Assembly (NCBI RefSeq): GCF_001440345.1
Contig: NZ_LJYX01000016.1
Coordinates: forward strand, 124,001-188,000
Source: Colwellia sp. TT2012
GTDB lineage: Bacteria > Pseudomonadota > Gammaproteobacteria > Enterobacterales > Alteromonadaceae
Reading direction: 5' to 3'
DNA: 64,000 bases
A program made the position numbers and the translations under genes. Of the stretch, positions 18,800 through 27,439 are shown one piece after another. The notes under the pieces are model-generated. The model was given only the letters and a program-made list of their open reading frames with translations. It did no database searches and had not been told where the DNA came from. The stretch's first letter is position 1, and the number at the start of each line of letters is the position of its first letter.

Positions 18800-19025
18800 T
18801 AGTGTTTGGACTTGGTGATTACAGCACCATAAGTGGTTGTTTAACTGCCTTTATTGCAAATTCAATGATCACATAGGCATTTATTTAAAGCACGGGAATT
18901 ACAGGAATCTATTAGGGCCTAGCTATTAGCACTTGTTAAATGATAACGACAATAATAATTACTTACGATTATTTAAGTGTCTGATTACTTTAATCCTTTT
19001 AAACTTAATTTTTCAACAAAACGAA

Positions 19026-19842
19026 TCAAGGGGTCAGAACCCTTGATTTTTTTGTTTATACACTGAAGATTTTCGATCACCGCCATGGCTATCAGAAATA
19101 ACTTTTCTTCCTAATAAGTTTTCAAGTTCAACAATGAACTTTTTATTACCAAGCGCTTGTGATTTATGTGCCGATAAACGCAACTCAGTAAGAACTTTTA
19201 ATGGAATTGTATTTTCAAATAGTGATTTGTAATTTTTTTGTCTTTCTAAATTCGTTTTTCCCAACATCATGAAGCATTGGTGGTGTGTTATTAGTTCATC
19301 AAAATATCCTAATGCATTAGTACGATAACTCGACCAATCATAGTTTTCTGGTTTTTCAACCATATTAGCCCTCACTGGGTTTAACTCGAGGTAACGACTA
19401 ACAATCAAGAAATAATTTTCACTGTCAATCAATGAAGATTTGAAACGCCCTTCTCACAAGGTGCCGCTTCGCTTATAACTTTTGTTAAAATAACGTACAT
19501 AACTTCTACCAAGGGACTGCATTAACAGACTTACTGAAAACTTTTCTTCTGGTGAAAGCAATAAATGGACATGGTTATTCATCAGCACATAAGCATGAAT
19601 TTTGACTATATTCTTGCAGTTTGTTCAAGTAATATTGCCTATCCCTGTCTAATAAAAAACAAGCATTTCGATTATTACCACGTTGTATCACATGCTGTGG
19701 AATATTTGCTAAATTAAGGCGGGGTAATCTAGGCATAGTGTAAGTCCATTTACGTGATGATAATTTAAACTTAGCGTGTATTTAATTAATTACTATGTAC
19801 TTGGCTAGTAAGTAAATTAAATTAACAGTTCTGACCCCTTGA
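19026..19842. mobile_element. decayed RAYT (REP-associated tyrosine transposase) element with 15-bp inverted ends
   Basis: The two ends carry the same 15-bp sequence in inverted orientation: TCAAGGGGTCAGAAC at 19026-19040 and its complement at 19828-19842. Between them lies a single broken transposase gene of the IS200/IS605-related Y1 family. The left end also folds as TCAAGGG-GTCAGAA-CCCTTGA (19026-19046), the REP-like palindrome expected for RAYT systems. The GGGGTCAG motif is a known flank of this transposase type in gammaproteobacteria. No target duplication could be made out by eye. Confidence 0.72.
19034..19736 (-). pseudogene. REP-associated tyrosine transposase (Y1_Tnp), frameshifted and interrupted
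   Basis: The gene starts MPRLPRLNLANIPQHVIQRG at 19736 (complement), typical of TnpA-REP proteins (IPQHVIQRGNNR). About codon 48 the frame is lost (stop near 19590); the next frame continues KIHAYVLMNNHVHLLLSP, holding the HUH motif (HVH). A TGA then replaces the conserved Trp in SGTLWEGRFKSS (near 19455). The third part, 19034-19432, runs SENYFLIVSRYLELNPVRA to the natural stop and is complete. The catalytic Tyr region (YLELNPVRA) is present. With one frameshift and one nonsense codon the transposase is almost surely inactive. Confidence 0.82.
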
Positions 19843-19861
19843 ATATACAAAACAACGCTTG

Positions 19862-20018
19862 GATTAGTTTAGGTCGCCAAGAGAGACGACTCCTATCTTT
19901 GCAGCGTGATTTGAACTGTGTTCACCTTGGCTAGCATTGGCTGTGAAAATAACTGACTGCTCTTCAATGACCTTTTTAGGTGTTTCTAGGATGATTGTTT
20001 AACTGTCTTTATTGCAAA
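19862..20018 (-). pseudogene. truncated, decayed duplicate of the rimO 5' region
   Basis: The sequence repeats the early part of rimO: translated on the minus strand it reads [18 protein letters not shown], then QGEH and AAKIGVVSLG before a stop, equivalent to rimO residues 14-51 with several substitutions. The right 25 nt (19994-20018, TTGTTTAACTG.CTTTATTGC) match 18837-18861, which lies upstream of rimO. The copy therefore lacks the rimO start codon and promoter (equivalent of about 18687-18836). It has no start and cannot make a functional protein. Beyond it, 20019-20208 shows no feature. Confidence 0.8.
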
Positions 20019-20208
20019 GTGAAGACATTTACTAGGGCAATTGTCTAATTCGAGGGAATATACTGGAAAAGTCCATTTATTGTCAGAACTTGAAACGCCT
20101 TTAATTACTCATTACGGGGGTTGTCTAAGGTTTGTATTGTTGCTTAATAGTAATGGATATTTAATAGCAGCTTTCAATTACTTACTCCTACTGTGGAAAA
20201 TAAAGTGC

Positions 20209-21786
20209 TCAGTATGAGTTAAATACCTGCTGATAATACTGTTCGAATAGGACAGAGTCCTGCATTGCCACTCCTTTTCGTAAGTTTTTTTTGAATATGT
20301 CTTTACCATAAAGCCCTGTTAAATAATGGTTTAATTGCCCAATAAAATCGTTATTGGCAGGGGTTTTGTTACACATTATATGACCTACGGCGTAAGCAGA
20401 AGATGCTGCCAAAGGCGCATTGCTAAATTGCACTTTATCATCTGTTTGACTTAAAAAGTTATTGGCTATGTTTGGATATTCAATAAGGTAGTCAAATTTA
20501 CCCTGTACCAATAATTGCAACATGCTATCTTCACGCAAGGCCTTTTCGGTGGTATATCGACTACTTTCAGGTAGGTGGGAAATTTGTTGGTCCAGTGCCT
20601 TGCCATAAGAGCGCGCTTTGACCAGTCCTAGGCGTTTACCCGGTTGTTGTGCCATAAATGCAGTTAAGAAAATAGGCTCCTCTGTTTTGTTATTATGTTT
20701 TGCCACATAATACAGCCTTTGCCCTAATGAAAAAGTATATGGCTGGCTAAACAGGTACTTACCTACCCTTTCTGGGGTTTTTAACTGCTCCCCCATACAA
20801 ACATTGTAATTTTGTTCCAAAAGCATTGAGGCTTGGTCCAAGGATATTACATGGGCTTCAATGTCATAGTTATTCAGTTGAGAAAACAACAGCTTGCGGC
20901 TCTGTAGCTCGCTAGACAAATATTTATAATCAATTTGACCTATATAAGATTTAGCATTATCAACCAACCAGATTATTTTGGGCTTTTTTACATCTACTGT
21001 AGCCAGTATGCTTCTATCATATAGGTCACCAAATATGCGCTGTAACTCACCACTTTCTCTTAGTTTAGCCATACCTAAATCCAATTGCTTGGCTAGCTGC
21101 TCCCCCTTTGGCGAGTTTTGAAATGCAGCATAAATTCGTTTAGCTGGCGCAATTTCAAAACTCGTCAAATTTTTTGGTCGAGTACCAGGTAACATATAAT
21201 CGTAATCAATAAAGGCATCAATCCTGTTGCCCTGTAATAATTTCATACCCAGTTCAAAGTTGTCCACTGGGTAGTGCTGTAAATGCTCACCAATAAAGCG
21301 ATTAATATTGTAGCCATCAACCCAAGCAAGTTGTAAATTTTTGAGTTGCCATTTTTTGCTCAGATGCACACGATTTTTGTTATAAAAAGCTAACAAGGGG
21401 GCTTCCATATCCAGGTGCCACCGAGGAAGTACAGCATGCTCAACATCTTCACGATAAACCCCAAGAATGATGTCGACATCACTGTCTGCGAAGCTACGTA
21501 ATGCACGGTTATACGGTAAGACATCGAATTGCAAGGGATATTCCCCGTATAGTGCACGCATCAGGTTCCAGTAAATACCGGTGCCGTCAACTTCACTGTA
21601 ACCTTGCCATTCGCCGCTGACGACACGCAATGACTCATTTGCAAACGTAGTGCTAATACATGAGCATGTCAGTATCAATAAGAGTATTAATTTTTTAAGA
21701 AAACTACTCACGGATACACTCAAAATGGCATGCAACTTGACTAAGGAAGGTTTTATCTGAAAAGTTTTGATTTGGAAAAATGGCAT
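20209..21786 (-). CDS. periplasmic solute-binding-like protein with two SBP_bac_3-type domains
   Basis: A 525-residue exported protein. The signal peptide (about residues 30-49) has the core KKLILLLILTCSCISTTFA. Two bilobed periplasmic-binding domains follow: about 50-258 (LRVVSGEWQGYSEVDGTG; RALRSFADSDVDIILGV) and about 260-515 (KIIWLVDNAKSYIG; KFDYLIEYPNIAN; GKDIFKKNLRKG). No permease or ATPase gene lies nearby, so it may sense or bind a ligand without forming a classical ABC importer. The ATG at 21786 has AGGGAG about 8 nt upstream, which supports the start despite the long N-terminus. A c-di-GMP-I riboswitch precedes it. The ligand is unknown. Confidence 0.8.
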   Translation of the reverse strand: MPFFQIKTFQIKPSLVKLHAILSVSVSSFLKKLILLLILTCSCISTTFANESLRVVSGEWQGYSEVDGTGIYWNLMRALYGEYPLQFDVLPYNRALRSFADSDVDIILGVYREDVEHAVLPRWHLDMEAPLLAFYNKNRVHLSKKWQLKNLQLAWVDGYNINRFIGEHLQHYPVDNFELGMKLLQGNRIDAFIDYDYMLPGTRPKNLTSFEIAPAKRIYAAFQNSPKGEQLAKQLDLGMAKLRESGELQRIFGDLYDRSILATVDVKKPKIIWLVDNAKSYIGQIDYKYLSSELQSRKLLFSQLNNYDIEAHVISLDQASMLLEQNYNVCMGEQLKTPERVGKYLFSQPYTFSLGQRLYYVAKHNNKTEEPIFLTAFMAQQPGKRLGLVKARSYGKALDQQISHLPESSRYTTEKALREDSMLQLLVQGKFDYLIEYPNIANNFLSQTDDKVQFSNAPLAASSAYAVGHIMCNKTPANNDFIGQLNHYLTGLYGKDIFKKNLRKGVAMQDSVLFEQYYQQVFNSY

Positions 21787-21837
21787 TTATTACACTCCCT
21801 AAAAACATCTAAAATTCAGGGCGCAATAATGTTAAGA

Positions 21838-21950
21838 CAAAAATCAATCATTCCGTTCGATGAAGCCCCGCTGTCATAAGTATTAACCCACAGACCGGTT
21901 GCTTTGCGTGCGTAGACTTTCGTCAATGCTTGCCCTGAAGAACTAGGCAT
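21838..21950 (-). ncRNA. c-di-GMP-I (GEMM-I) riboswitch
   Basis: On the minus strand the leader holds the conserved GEMM-I blocks in order: AGGGCAAGC (near 21936), a GNRA tetraloop hairpin GAC-GAAA-GTC (near 21915), CACGCAAAGC (near 21900), ACCGGTCTG (near 21892), and AGCGGGGCTTC (near 21865). The order and spacing follow the Vibrio Vc2 aptamer (CAGGGCAAACC, CGAAAG, GACGCAAAGCC, CCGGCC, AGCGGGG). It lies about 50-160 nt before the start of the solute-binding protein gene on the same strand. GEMM-I RNAs bind cyclic di-GMP and usually control surface, motility or extracellular-binding genes. The exact 5' and 3' ends are approximate. Confidence 0.8.
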
Positions 21951-22545
21951 ATCTTATAGTTAATTGTTATACATGCAACATAAATATCAACTGATACAAA
22001 GCAAATAACAACCATATTGTTGGTAATTCATACTAATTATTAGCTAAGCTTGTACTATATCAGCAATATTTCTTAAAAAATATCTGTGCTTTTTTGCAAG
22101 TTTTAACTTTTTCCTGTGTTATTCCTATACTGGGTAATGGAAGATTATTTGATGACCATTTTATCCGCATGAATTTGAGGGTTGCTAATGAGCGCAGTGT
22201 GGCAAAAGTGAATATTAGATTGTCTTAATTGAGTTTCCCCCAAAATCACATACTATAAAACCAAGTTTGAGCAATGCAACTTACCATGCCATTTATTGAA
22301 ATCAACTCAAAGTTCGACTGTCAAATTTTAAAACTAATCAAAGTCTAGTTTCATCAAATCGTTTATGATTTGTTATTAAAGGAGTTATAGGAACGATTGA
22401 AATGGGTATGCGCACTGTTGTATCTCTACAACAATTATAGTGTGTCCACGAAAACGGGCTAAGACAACAGAAAAGTCATTACAGCTTATTCATTAAATAA
22501 CTATATTTGTATCAAAACAGTAGATTATGAGATTGTTTTTTACAG
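21951..22545. other. gene-free AT-rich stretch upstream of the riboswitch
   Basis: No gene is recognised. The promoter for the riboswitch transcript should lie in 21951-22050. A 20-codon reading frame at 22286-22348 (starts MPFIEINSKF) is too short and unsupported. The stretch looks like decayed sequence with scattered stops. Confidence 0.4.
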
Positions 22546-22583
22546 ACAAAAAAGCCAATATTCATTACAAATATTGGCTTTTC
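22546..22583 (-). terminator. intrinsic terminator after the OsmC-YcaO gene
   Basis: AAAGCCAATATT (22551-22562) pairs with AATATTGGCTTT (22570-22581), a 12-bp perfect stem with loop CATTACA. Read on the minus strand it ends in a T-run (TTTTTTG). Confidence 0.9.
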
Positions 22584-22663
22584 ATCATTGAGTTTTCTAC
22601 CGTACTAGTTTTCTCACATAAAGGTTTTCTATCAAGTAATTTTTATGTCTGAAATGTGACTAA

Positions 22664-24856
22664 TTAGGCTGTTTTCTCTGCCGCAAGTTTACGTGCTTGA
22701 TGCAGTTTCTTGTAGCTCTCAATCAAACGTTGGTGTTTATCTAAACCTTCAAGTTTCATGCTCGTAGGTGTTAGACCAAAGAATCTTACTTCACCAAATA
22801 CTGAGCCAACAACATTGGCCATATTCTCTTCACCAAACATGCGATTAAAGTTGCCGATAAAGTCTTCCAGTTCCATCTCTTCATCGATAGTAACTTCAAG
22901 GACAGCATGAATTGCTTGATAGAATAAACCGCGCTCTACGGTATTATCGTTATATTGTAAAAACTCGGCGACTAACTCAATAGCATCTTCAAGTGCGCCT
23001 AATGCTAAGCAGATGAGAATTTTCAATTCAAGAATCGTTAACTGGCCCCAAACGGTATTTTCATCAAATTCAATACCAATTAAGGTTTTGATGTCGATGT
23101 AATTATCTTGTTGGCTTTCTTCTAAACGGTCAAACAAACTGGTTAATTGCGCTTCACTTAAGCTGTGTAGATTTAAAATATCTTCGCGATAAGCAAGTGA
23201 CTTATTAGTATTATCCCAAATCAAGTCTTCTACTGGATAAATTTCTGAATAATCTGGTACTAGAATACGACAAACAGTAGCACCCAGTTGATTAAACTCA
23301 GCAATATACACTTCTTTACCTAGGTCTTTTAAAATGGCCATTAAACCGGCGTTTTCTTCTTCATTGCTGCCAGAGAAATCCCATTCAACAAAATCATAAT
23401 CATGCTTGGCACTAAAGAAGCGCCATGAGATAACACCGGTTGAGTCAATAAAGTGATCAACAAAGTTTTCCGGCTCAGTTACCGCCATGCTATTAAACGT
23501 TGGCTTAGGTACGTCATTTAAACCTTCAAAGCTACGACCTTGCAATAATTCAGTTAAGCTACGCTCTAACGCTACTTCGAAACTTGGATGGGCGCCAAAG
23601 GAGGCAAATACACCACCATTTTTAGGATTCATCAAGGTGACGCACATCACTGGGAATTTACCGCCTAACGAGGCATCTTTTACTACCACAGGAAAGCCCT
23701 GTTTTTCTAAGCCTTCAATGCCCGCTAAAATAGCAGGGTATTTAGCAATAACTTCTTTAGGGACATCAGGTAAAACAATTTCTTCGGCGATAATTTGCTT
23801 TTTAACCGCACGTTCAAATATTTCTGACAAACATTGTACTTTCGCTTCGGCTAAGTTGTTACCGGCGCTCATGCCATTACTTAAAAATAAATTTTCAATT
23901 AAGTTGGATGGAAAGTAAACCGTTGCACCATCAGACTGACGTACATAAGGAATTGAACAAATACCACGTTCAGTCATACCTGAGTTAGTATCTATCAGAT
24001 TTGAACCGCGCAACTCGTCTTCAGGATTGTATATAGCTAAACAATAGTCATCTAAAATGTCCTTGGGTAGCGCATCATCATTGCCCGGCTTAAACCATTT
24101 TTCATTGGGGTAATGCACAAAGTCACTGTTAGCAATGTCTTGACCGAAAAATTGATCGTTATAAAAGAAGTTACAGTTAAGGCGTTCAATGAACTCACCT
24201 AAGGCTGAAGCAAGTGCACTTTCTTTGGTTGCGCCTTTACCATTAGTAAAACACAGTGGCGATGCCGCATCACGAATATGTAATGACCATACATTAGGGA
24301 CTATATTGCGCCACGATGAGATTTCGATTTTCATGCCAAGGTCAGCCAAAAGGCCTGACATATTGGCAATGGTTTCTTCTAGTGGTAAATCTTTACCTAA
24401 AATAAAGGTGCTAACACCATCTTCAGGTCGTTGCATCAACATAGCTTGAGCATCTTCTTCAAGGCTAGTAACGGCCTCAACTTTAAATTCTGGCCCATTC
24501 TGCACGACTTTTTTCACGGTACAGCGGTCAATTGACCTTAAAATACCTTTTTTGTCTTTTTCAGAAATACTGTCAGGCAACTCCACCTGAATTTTAAAGA
24601 TTTGCTTATATCTGTCTTCGGGATCAATAATATTATTTTGTGACAAACGAATATTATCGGTTGGGATATCACGAGCATTACAATATACCTTAACAAAGTA
24701 CGCTGCACAAAGCGCCGAAGATGCTAGGAAGTAATCAAAAGGACCTGGTGCTGAGCCGTCACCTTTATAGCGAATAGGCTGATCAGCAATGACAGAAAAG
24801 TCGTCAAACTTGGCTTCAAGCCTTAGGTTGTCGAGAAAGTTAACTTTGATTTCCAT
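22664..24856 (-). CDS. OsmC-YcaO fusion protein
   Basis: A 730-residue cytosolic protein. Residues 1-135 are an OsmC-type domain with both family cysteines (Cys50 in ASSALC and Cys112 in IDRCTVKK). Residues about 150-730 align along their length with E. coli YcaO: FTNGKGATKESALASALGEF (ATP-binding), LIDTNSGMTERGICSIPY, VYFPSNLIENLFLSNGMSAG, FASFGAHPSFEVALERSLTE. YcaO proteins use ATP to activate amide bonds; E. coli YcaO enhances RimO methylthiolation of S12. The start MEIKVNF has a GGAA site upstream; an ATG 30 nt earlier is less likely. E. coli YcaO (586 residues) lacks the OsmC part. Confidence 0.92.
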   Translation of the reverse strand: MEIKVNFLDNLRLEAKFDDFSVIADQPIRYKGDGSAPGPFDYFLASSALCAAYFVKVYCNARDIPTDNIRLSQNNIIDPEDRYKQIFKIQVELPDSISEKDKKGILRSIDRCTVKKVVQNGPEFKVEAVTSLEEDAQAMLMQRPEDGVSTFILGKDLPLEETIANMSGLLADLGMKIEISSWRNIVPNVWSLHIRDAASPLCFTNGKGATKESALASALGEFIERLNCNFFYNDQFFGQDIANSDFVHYPNEKWFKPGNDDALPKDILDDYCLAIYNPEDELRGSNLIDTNSGMTERGICSIPYVRQSDGATVYFPSNLIENLFLSNGMSAGNNLAEAKVQCLSEIFERAVKKQIIAEEIVLPDVPKEVIAKYPAILAGIEGLEKQGFPVVVKDASLGGKFPVMCVTLMNPKNGGVFASFGAHPSFEVALERSLTELLQGRSFEGLNDVPKPTFNSMAVTEPENFVDHFIDSTGVISWRFFSAKHDYDFVEWDFSGSNEEENAGLMAILKDLGKEVYIAEFNQLGATVCRILVPDYSEIYPVEDLIWDNTNKSLAYREDILNLHSLSEAQLTSLFDRLEESQQDNYIDIKTLIGIEFDENTVWGQLTILELKILICLALGALEDAIELVAEFLQYNDNTVERGLFYQAIHAVLEVTIDEEMELEDFIGNFNRMFGEENMANVVGSVFGEVRFFGLTPTSMKLEGLDKHQRLIESYKKLHQARKLAAEKTA

Positions 24857-24975
24857 TGATATATTTCCGAAGTTGTATGCAGCCAATCTATAGACTGGTG
24901 TTAATGGCGTTAATTATCGGATTTTTTGCGCCATTAGTCTTGGATTAATTAAGCAATAATGAAATAAAATGAATA

Positions 24976-25004
24976 AAGCGCTATTTCTCGATGAAATAGC
25001 GCTT
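24976..25004 (-). terminator. hairpin downstream of sulP and a gene remnant
   Basis: AAGCGCTATTTC (24976-24987) pairs with GAAATAGCGCTT (24993-25004) around five bases. On the minus strand it is followed by TTATTCATTTTATTT, so it may terminate leftward transcripts from sulP. Confidence 0.65.
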
Positions 25005-25012
25005 ACTTCAGG

Positions 25013-25117
25013 TTAAGTTTTAAAAGTAAAGCTGACCGTCTGTTCTTCAGCTTCTGTTGGCTTAATAGTAAAATCTTGATCAGAGTAGTTACCATCAGGC
25101 AATGAGGTTGCCAAACC
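25013..25117 (-). pseudogene. C-terminal remnant of an unidentified gene
   Basis: An open frame of about 34 codons without an ATG, bounded upstream by TAA. It reads SLPDGNYSDQDFTIKPTEAE and ends VSFTFKT before a stop and a hairpin. The beta-strand-like, well-formed C-terminus directly before a terminator suggests the tail of a lost gene. The family is not identified. Confidence 0.3.
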
Positions 25118-25162
25118 TTATTCAGTATTTGTTAACAGTCTATATTTTCTTTAAACTCTTCC

Positions 25163-26767
25163 TTAAGCCCTTTCCTTAAGGTAAGTCAGTGCATCTAAGC
25201 GGGTTGCAAAGACATGCTCAGCAGGAATTTTATCAAGTAATTTTAATTTATTAAAATCTTCTCGTACACGCTCACAGACACTCGATAGTAAAATATCGCG
25301 CCCTTGATTTCGATAACTGACAATAATTTCTTCGATAGCAATGGTACTGGTAATACCAACAAAGCGGGCATCGGTTAAATCAATCAATAACGTTTTATTT
25401 TGATCCGTCTCTGAAACACTTTGTTTTAATCCGCGCGCCACACCAAAGCCGATTGGACCTGAGATATTAAGTAATAACACGCTATCATCCATAGATTCTA
25501 ATAACTGTCTCTCTGGCTTTGATAGATGCTCGGCCTCTTTGGCGGTGCATAGCTTTATATTATCGAGTTGGATGTCTGACAAACGGCGAATTGTCACTAG
25601 GTTTGCTATAAAAACACCCACTAATACCGCGGTAACTAAATCAAAGGCGACTGACATTATCATAGTAGAGATCATCAAGCCGACACTAAACAAAGGCACT
25701 TGATGAAGGCGTTTAAGGAAGTTCCAATCAATAATGCTGATGCCAACATGGGTCAAAATTGCCGCTAACACAGCCACAGGAATATACGCTGTGTATTCCC
25801 CTGCCCATAAGACAATAGCTAAAATAAACAGTGCATGAAGAATGCCCGATAAAGGCGTAGTACCTCCAGCCCTTAAATTGGTTACTGTGCGCATAGTCGC
25901 GCCACCACCCGGTAATGCGCCAAAAAGGCCGGCAACAATATTACCAATACCCTGGCCGACAAGCTCTTGGTCAGAGTCATGTAATTCGTTGGTGATACTA
26001 TCCACCGTTAATGAAGTCATTAACGAATCTAAAGTGCTTAAGGTGGCAATTAATAACGCCGATTTAATCATTTCACTGGCTAAAGAACTCTCCCACACCG
26101 GCATATTAAAAGCAGGTAATTCGCTGGCAATAGCGCCTACAACCGGCATTTCTGCGCCAGAAAAAACATAAAAACAGGTTGCGCCAGCAACCGCGATAAT
26201 ACTGGCGGGTACTACCCGACTATATTTTTGCGGCCAAATGAAGAGTATTGCTAAACAAGCTAAACCCAATAAAGTATTCGTGCTAGTTAAAGTGCTTAAT
26301 GACAGCTCTAATTCAGCTAATGAGTGACCAAATAAGGGCTCAATTTGCGAGAGAATAATGAGTATGCCAATACCCGAGGTAAAACCTGAAATAACCGGAT
26401 ATGAGACTAAAATGAAGTACTTACCTAGCTTAAAAAATCCAAATAACATTTGAAATAAACCCGCCAGACTGACCACAGTAAATGCTGCGGCAATACCATT
26501 GTCCGGAGATTGCGCGACAAAGCTGGTTAATATAGCAACCATAGCAACCGTTAAACCGGTATTAGGGCCCGAAATTTGTTGATTGGTACCACCAAATAAA
26601 GAAGCAAATAATCCGGTTATAATCGCACAATAAATACCGGCACTAGCACCCGCGCCCGAGGTGACGCCGAAAGCTAAAGCAAAAGGTAGAGCAACGATGG
26701 TTGATGTTAACGCACCAAAAATATCACCTTTAATGGTTTTTCGGTTAAAATGTGCTAGAGAAAGCAT
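25163..26767 (-). CDS. SulP family inorganic anion transporter with STAS domain
   Basis: A 534-residue inner-membrane carrier of the SLC26/SulP family. About 10-14 membrane segments include GDIFGALTSTIVALPFALAF, GTNQQISGPNTGLTVAM (the conserved QISGPtg region), and GQGIGNIVAGLFGALPGGGA. The C-terminal STAS domain (about 425-530) contains VLLLNISGPIGFG and TLLIDLTDARFVGITSTIAI, the anti-sigma-antagonist-like fold. SulP proteins carry sulfate, bicarbonate or dicarboxylates; no partner gene such as a carbonic anhydrase is present, so the substrate is open. It is divergent from the purine permease. Confidence 0.9.
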   Translation of the reverse strand: MLSLAHFNRKTIKGDIFGALTSTIVALPFALAFGVTSGAGASAGIYCAIITGLFASLFGGTNQQISGPNTGLTVAMVAILTSFVAQSPDNGIAAAFTVVSLAGLFQMLFGFFKLGKYFILVSYPVISGFTSGIGILIILSQIEPLFGHSLAELELSLSTLTSTNTLLGLACLAILFIWPQKYSRVVPASIIAVAGATCFYVFSGAEMPVVGAIASELPAFNMPVWESSLASEMIKSALLIATLSTLDSLMTSLTVDSITNELHDSDQELVGQGIGNIVAGLFGALPGGGATMRTVTNLRAGGTTPLSGILHALFILAIVLWAGEYTAYIPVAVLAAILTHVGISIIDWNFLKRLHQVPLFSVGLMISTMIMSVAFDLVTAVLVGVFIANLVTIRRLSDIQLDNIKLCTAKEAEHLSKPERQLLESMDDSVLLLNISGPIGFGVARGLKQSVSETDQNKTLLIDLTDARFVGITSTIAIEEIIVSYRNQGRDILLSSVCERVREDFNKLKLLDKIPAEHVFATRLDALTYLKERA

Positions 26768-27439
26768 GGCTACCTAATTTAATTTATTGTTAGTGGCATT
26801 TACTTACCTTAAAAGTATTCTCGCAGATAGATATCGCATACTTTTCTCGCGTAATGCCATGAAAACACTATTACTAAACGATTTACAACATTATTGCTAT
26901 AACTCGAATCAGAACCTAATTCAAATTGTACACTAAAAAGACATTCTTGACACTATTGACAAGTTTTCTATTTTAAGGATAGGATGAAGTGGTAATTATC
27001 AGATAAAAAACCAAAGACAATAACGACTTTAACAAGAATGAAATTCTGAGAGCCATGTTTAAACCTTTGAATTTATATAATTAAGTTCAACTCGATTTAC
27101 CAAGTAAAATTGTAACATTTAATTTTTCACCGTACTTCTAGTCAACTTAAATTTTATAGGCTATAGCGAATACCCTATAGTTTCGATGAGTTTCACCATG
27201 TGGAATTAACAAACTGTTATACTTATTAACTTTAAATTTTATTTGTGCACTAATGAGTCAGTTAAACGGAAATGGGTCTAACACAACCTCTTTCTAATAC
27301 TTAGCAAGCGCTGGCATTACCTGCTTTATCGGTAGCACTACGACAAACAGGTCAAACTTTAAAATCATTACAAGCAGGTCACACTTAAAAAAACACTAAT
27401 AAACGACCTTAAATATAAACCAATGAGAGAACTGTACTT
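26768..27439. other. long divergent intergenic region between sulP and the purine permease gene
   Basis: About 670 nt without a gene. It holds an extended -10 (TGTTATACT, 27215-27223) facing the permease and a PurR-like palindrome (27302-27317). A short frame at 27303-27388 (QALALPALSVALRQ and onward) looks protein-like but is preceded by TAG and has no start, so it may be a decayed gene tail or chance. Confidence 0.45.
27302..27317. promoter_or_regulatory. PurR-like operator upstream of the purine permease
   Basis: TAGCAAGCGCTGGCAT fits the E. coli PurR consensus (ANGCAANCGNTTNCNT) except at the first base and one central T. It lies about 120 nt before the permease start. E. coli PurR controls related permease genes, so a role is plausible, but no purR is in the window and the site is imperfect. 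Confidence 0.35.

Noticed and set aside
22286-22348. 20-codon frame MPFIEINSKF in the gene-free stretch
   Set aside because: Too short, with no ribosome site and no context.
27303-27388. Protein-like frame upstream of the purine permease (QALALPALSVALRQ...)
   Set aside because: It is preceded by a stop, has no start codon and only about 27 codons; it was kept only as a note in the intergenic entry.
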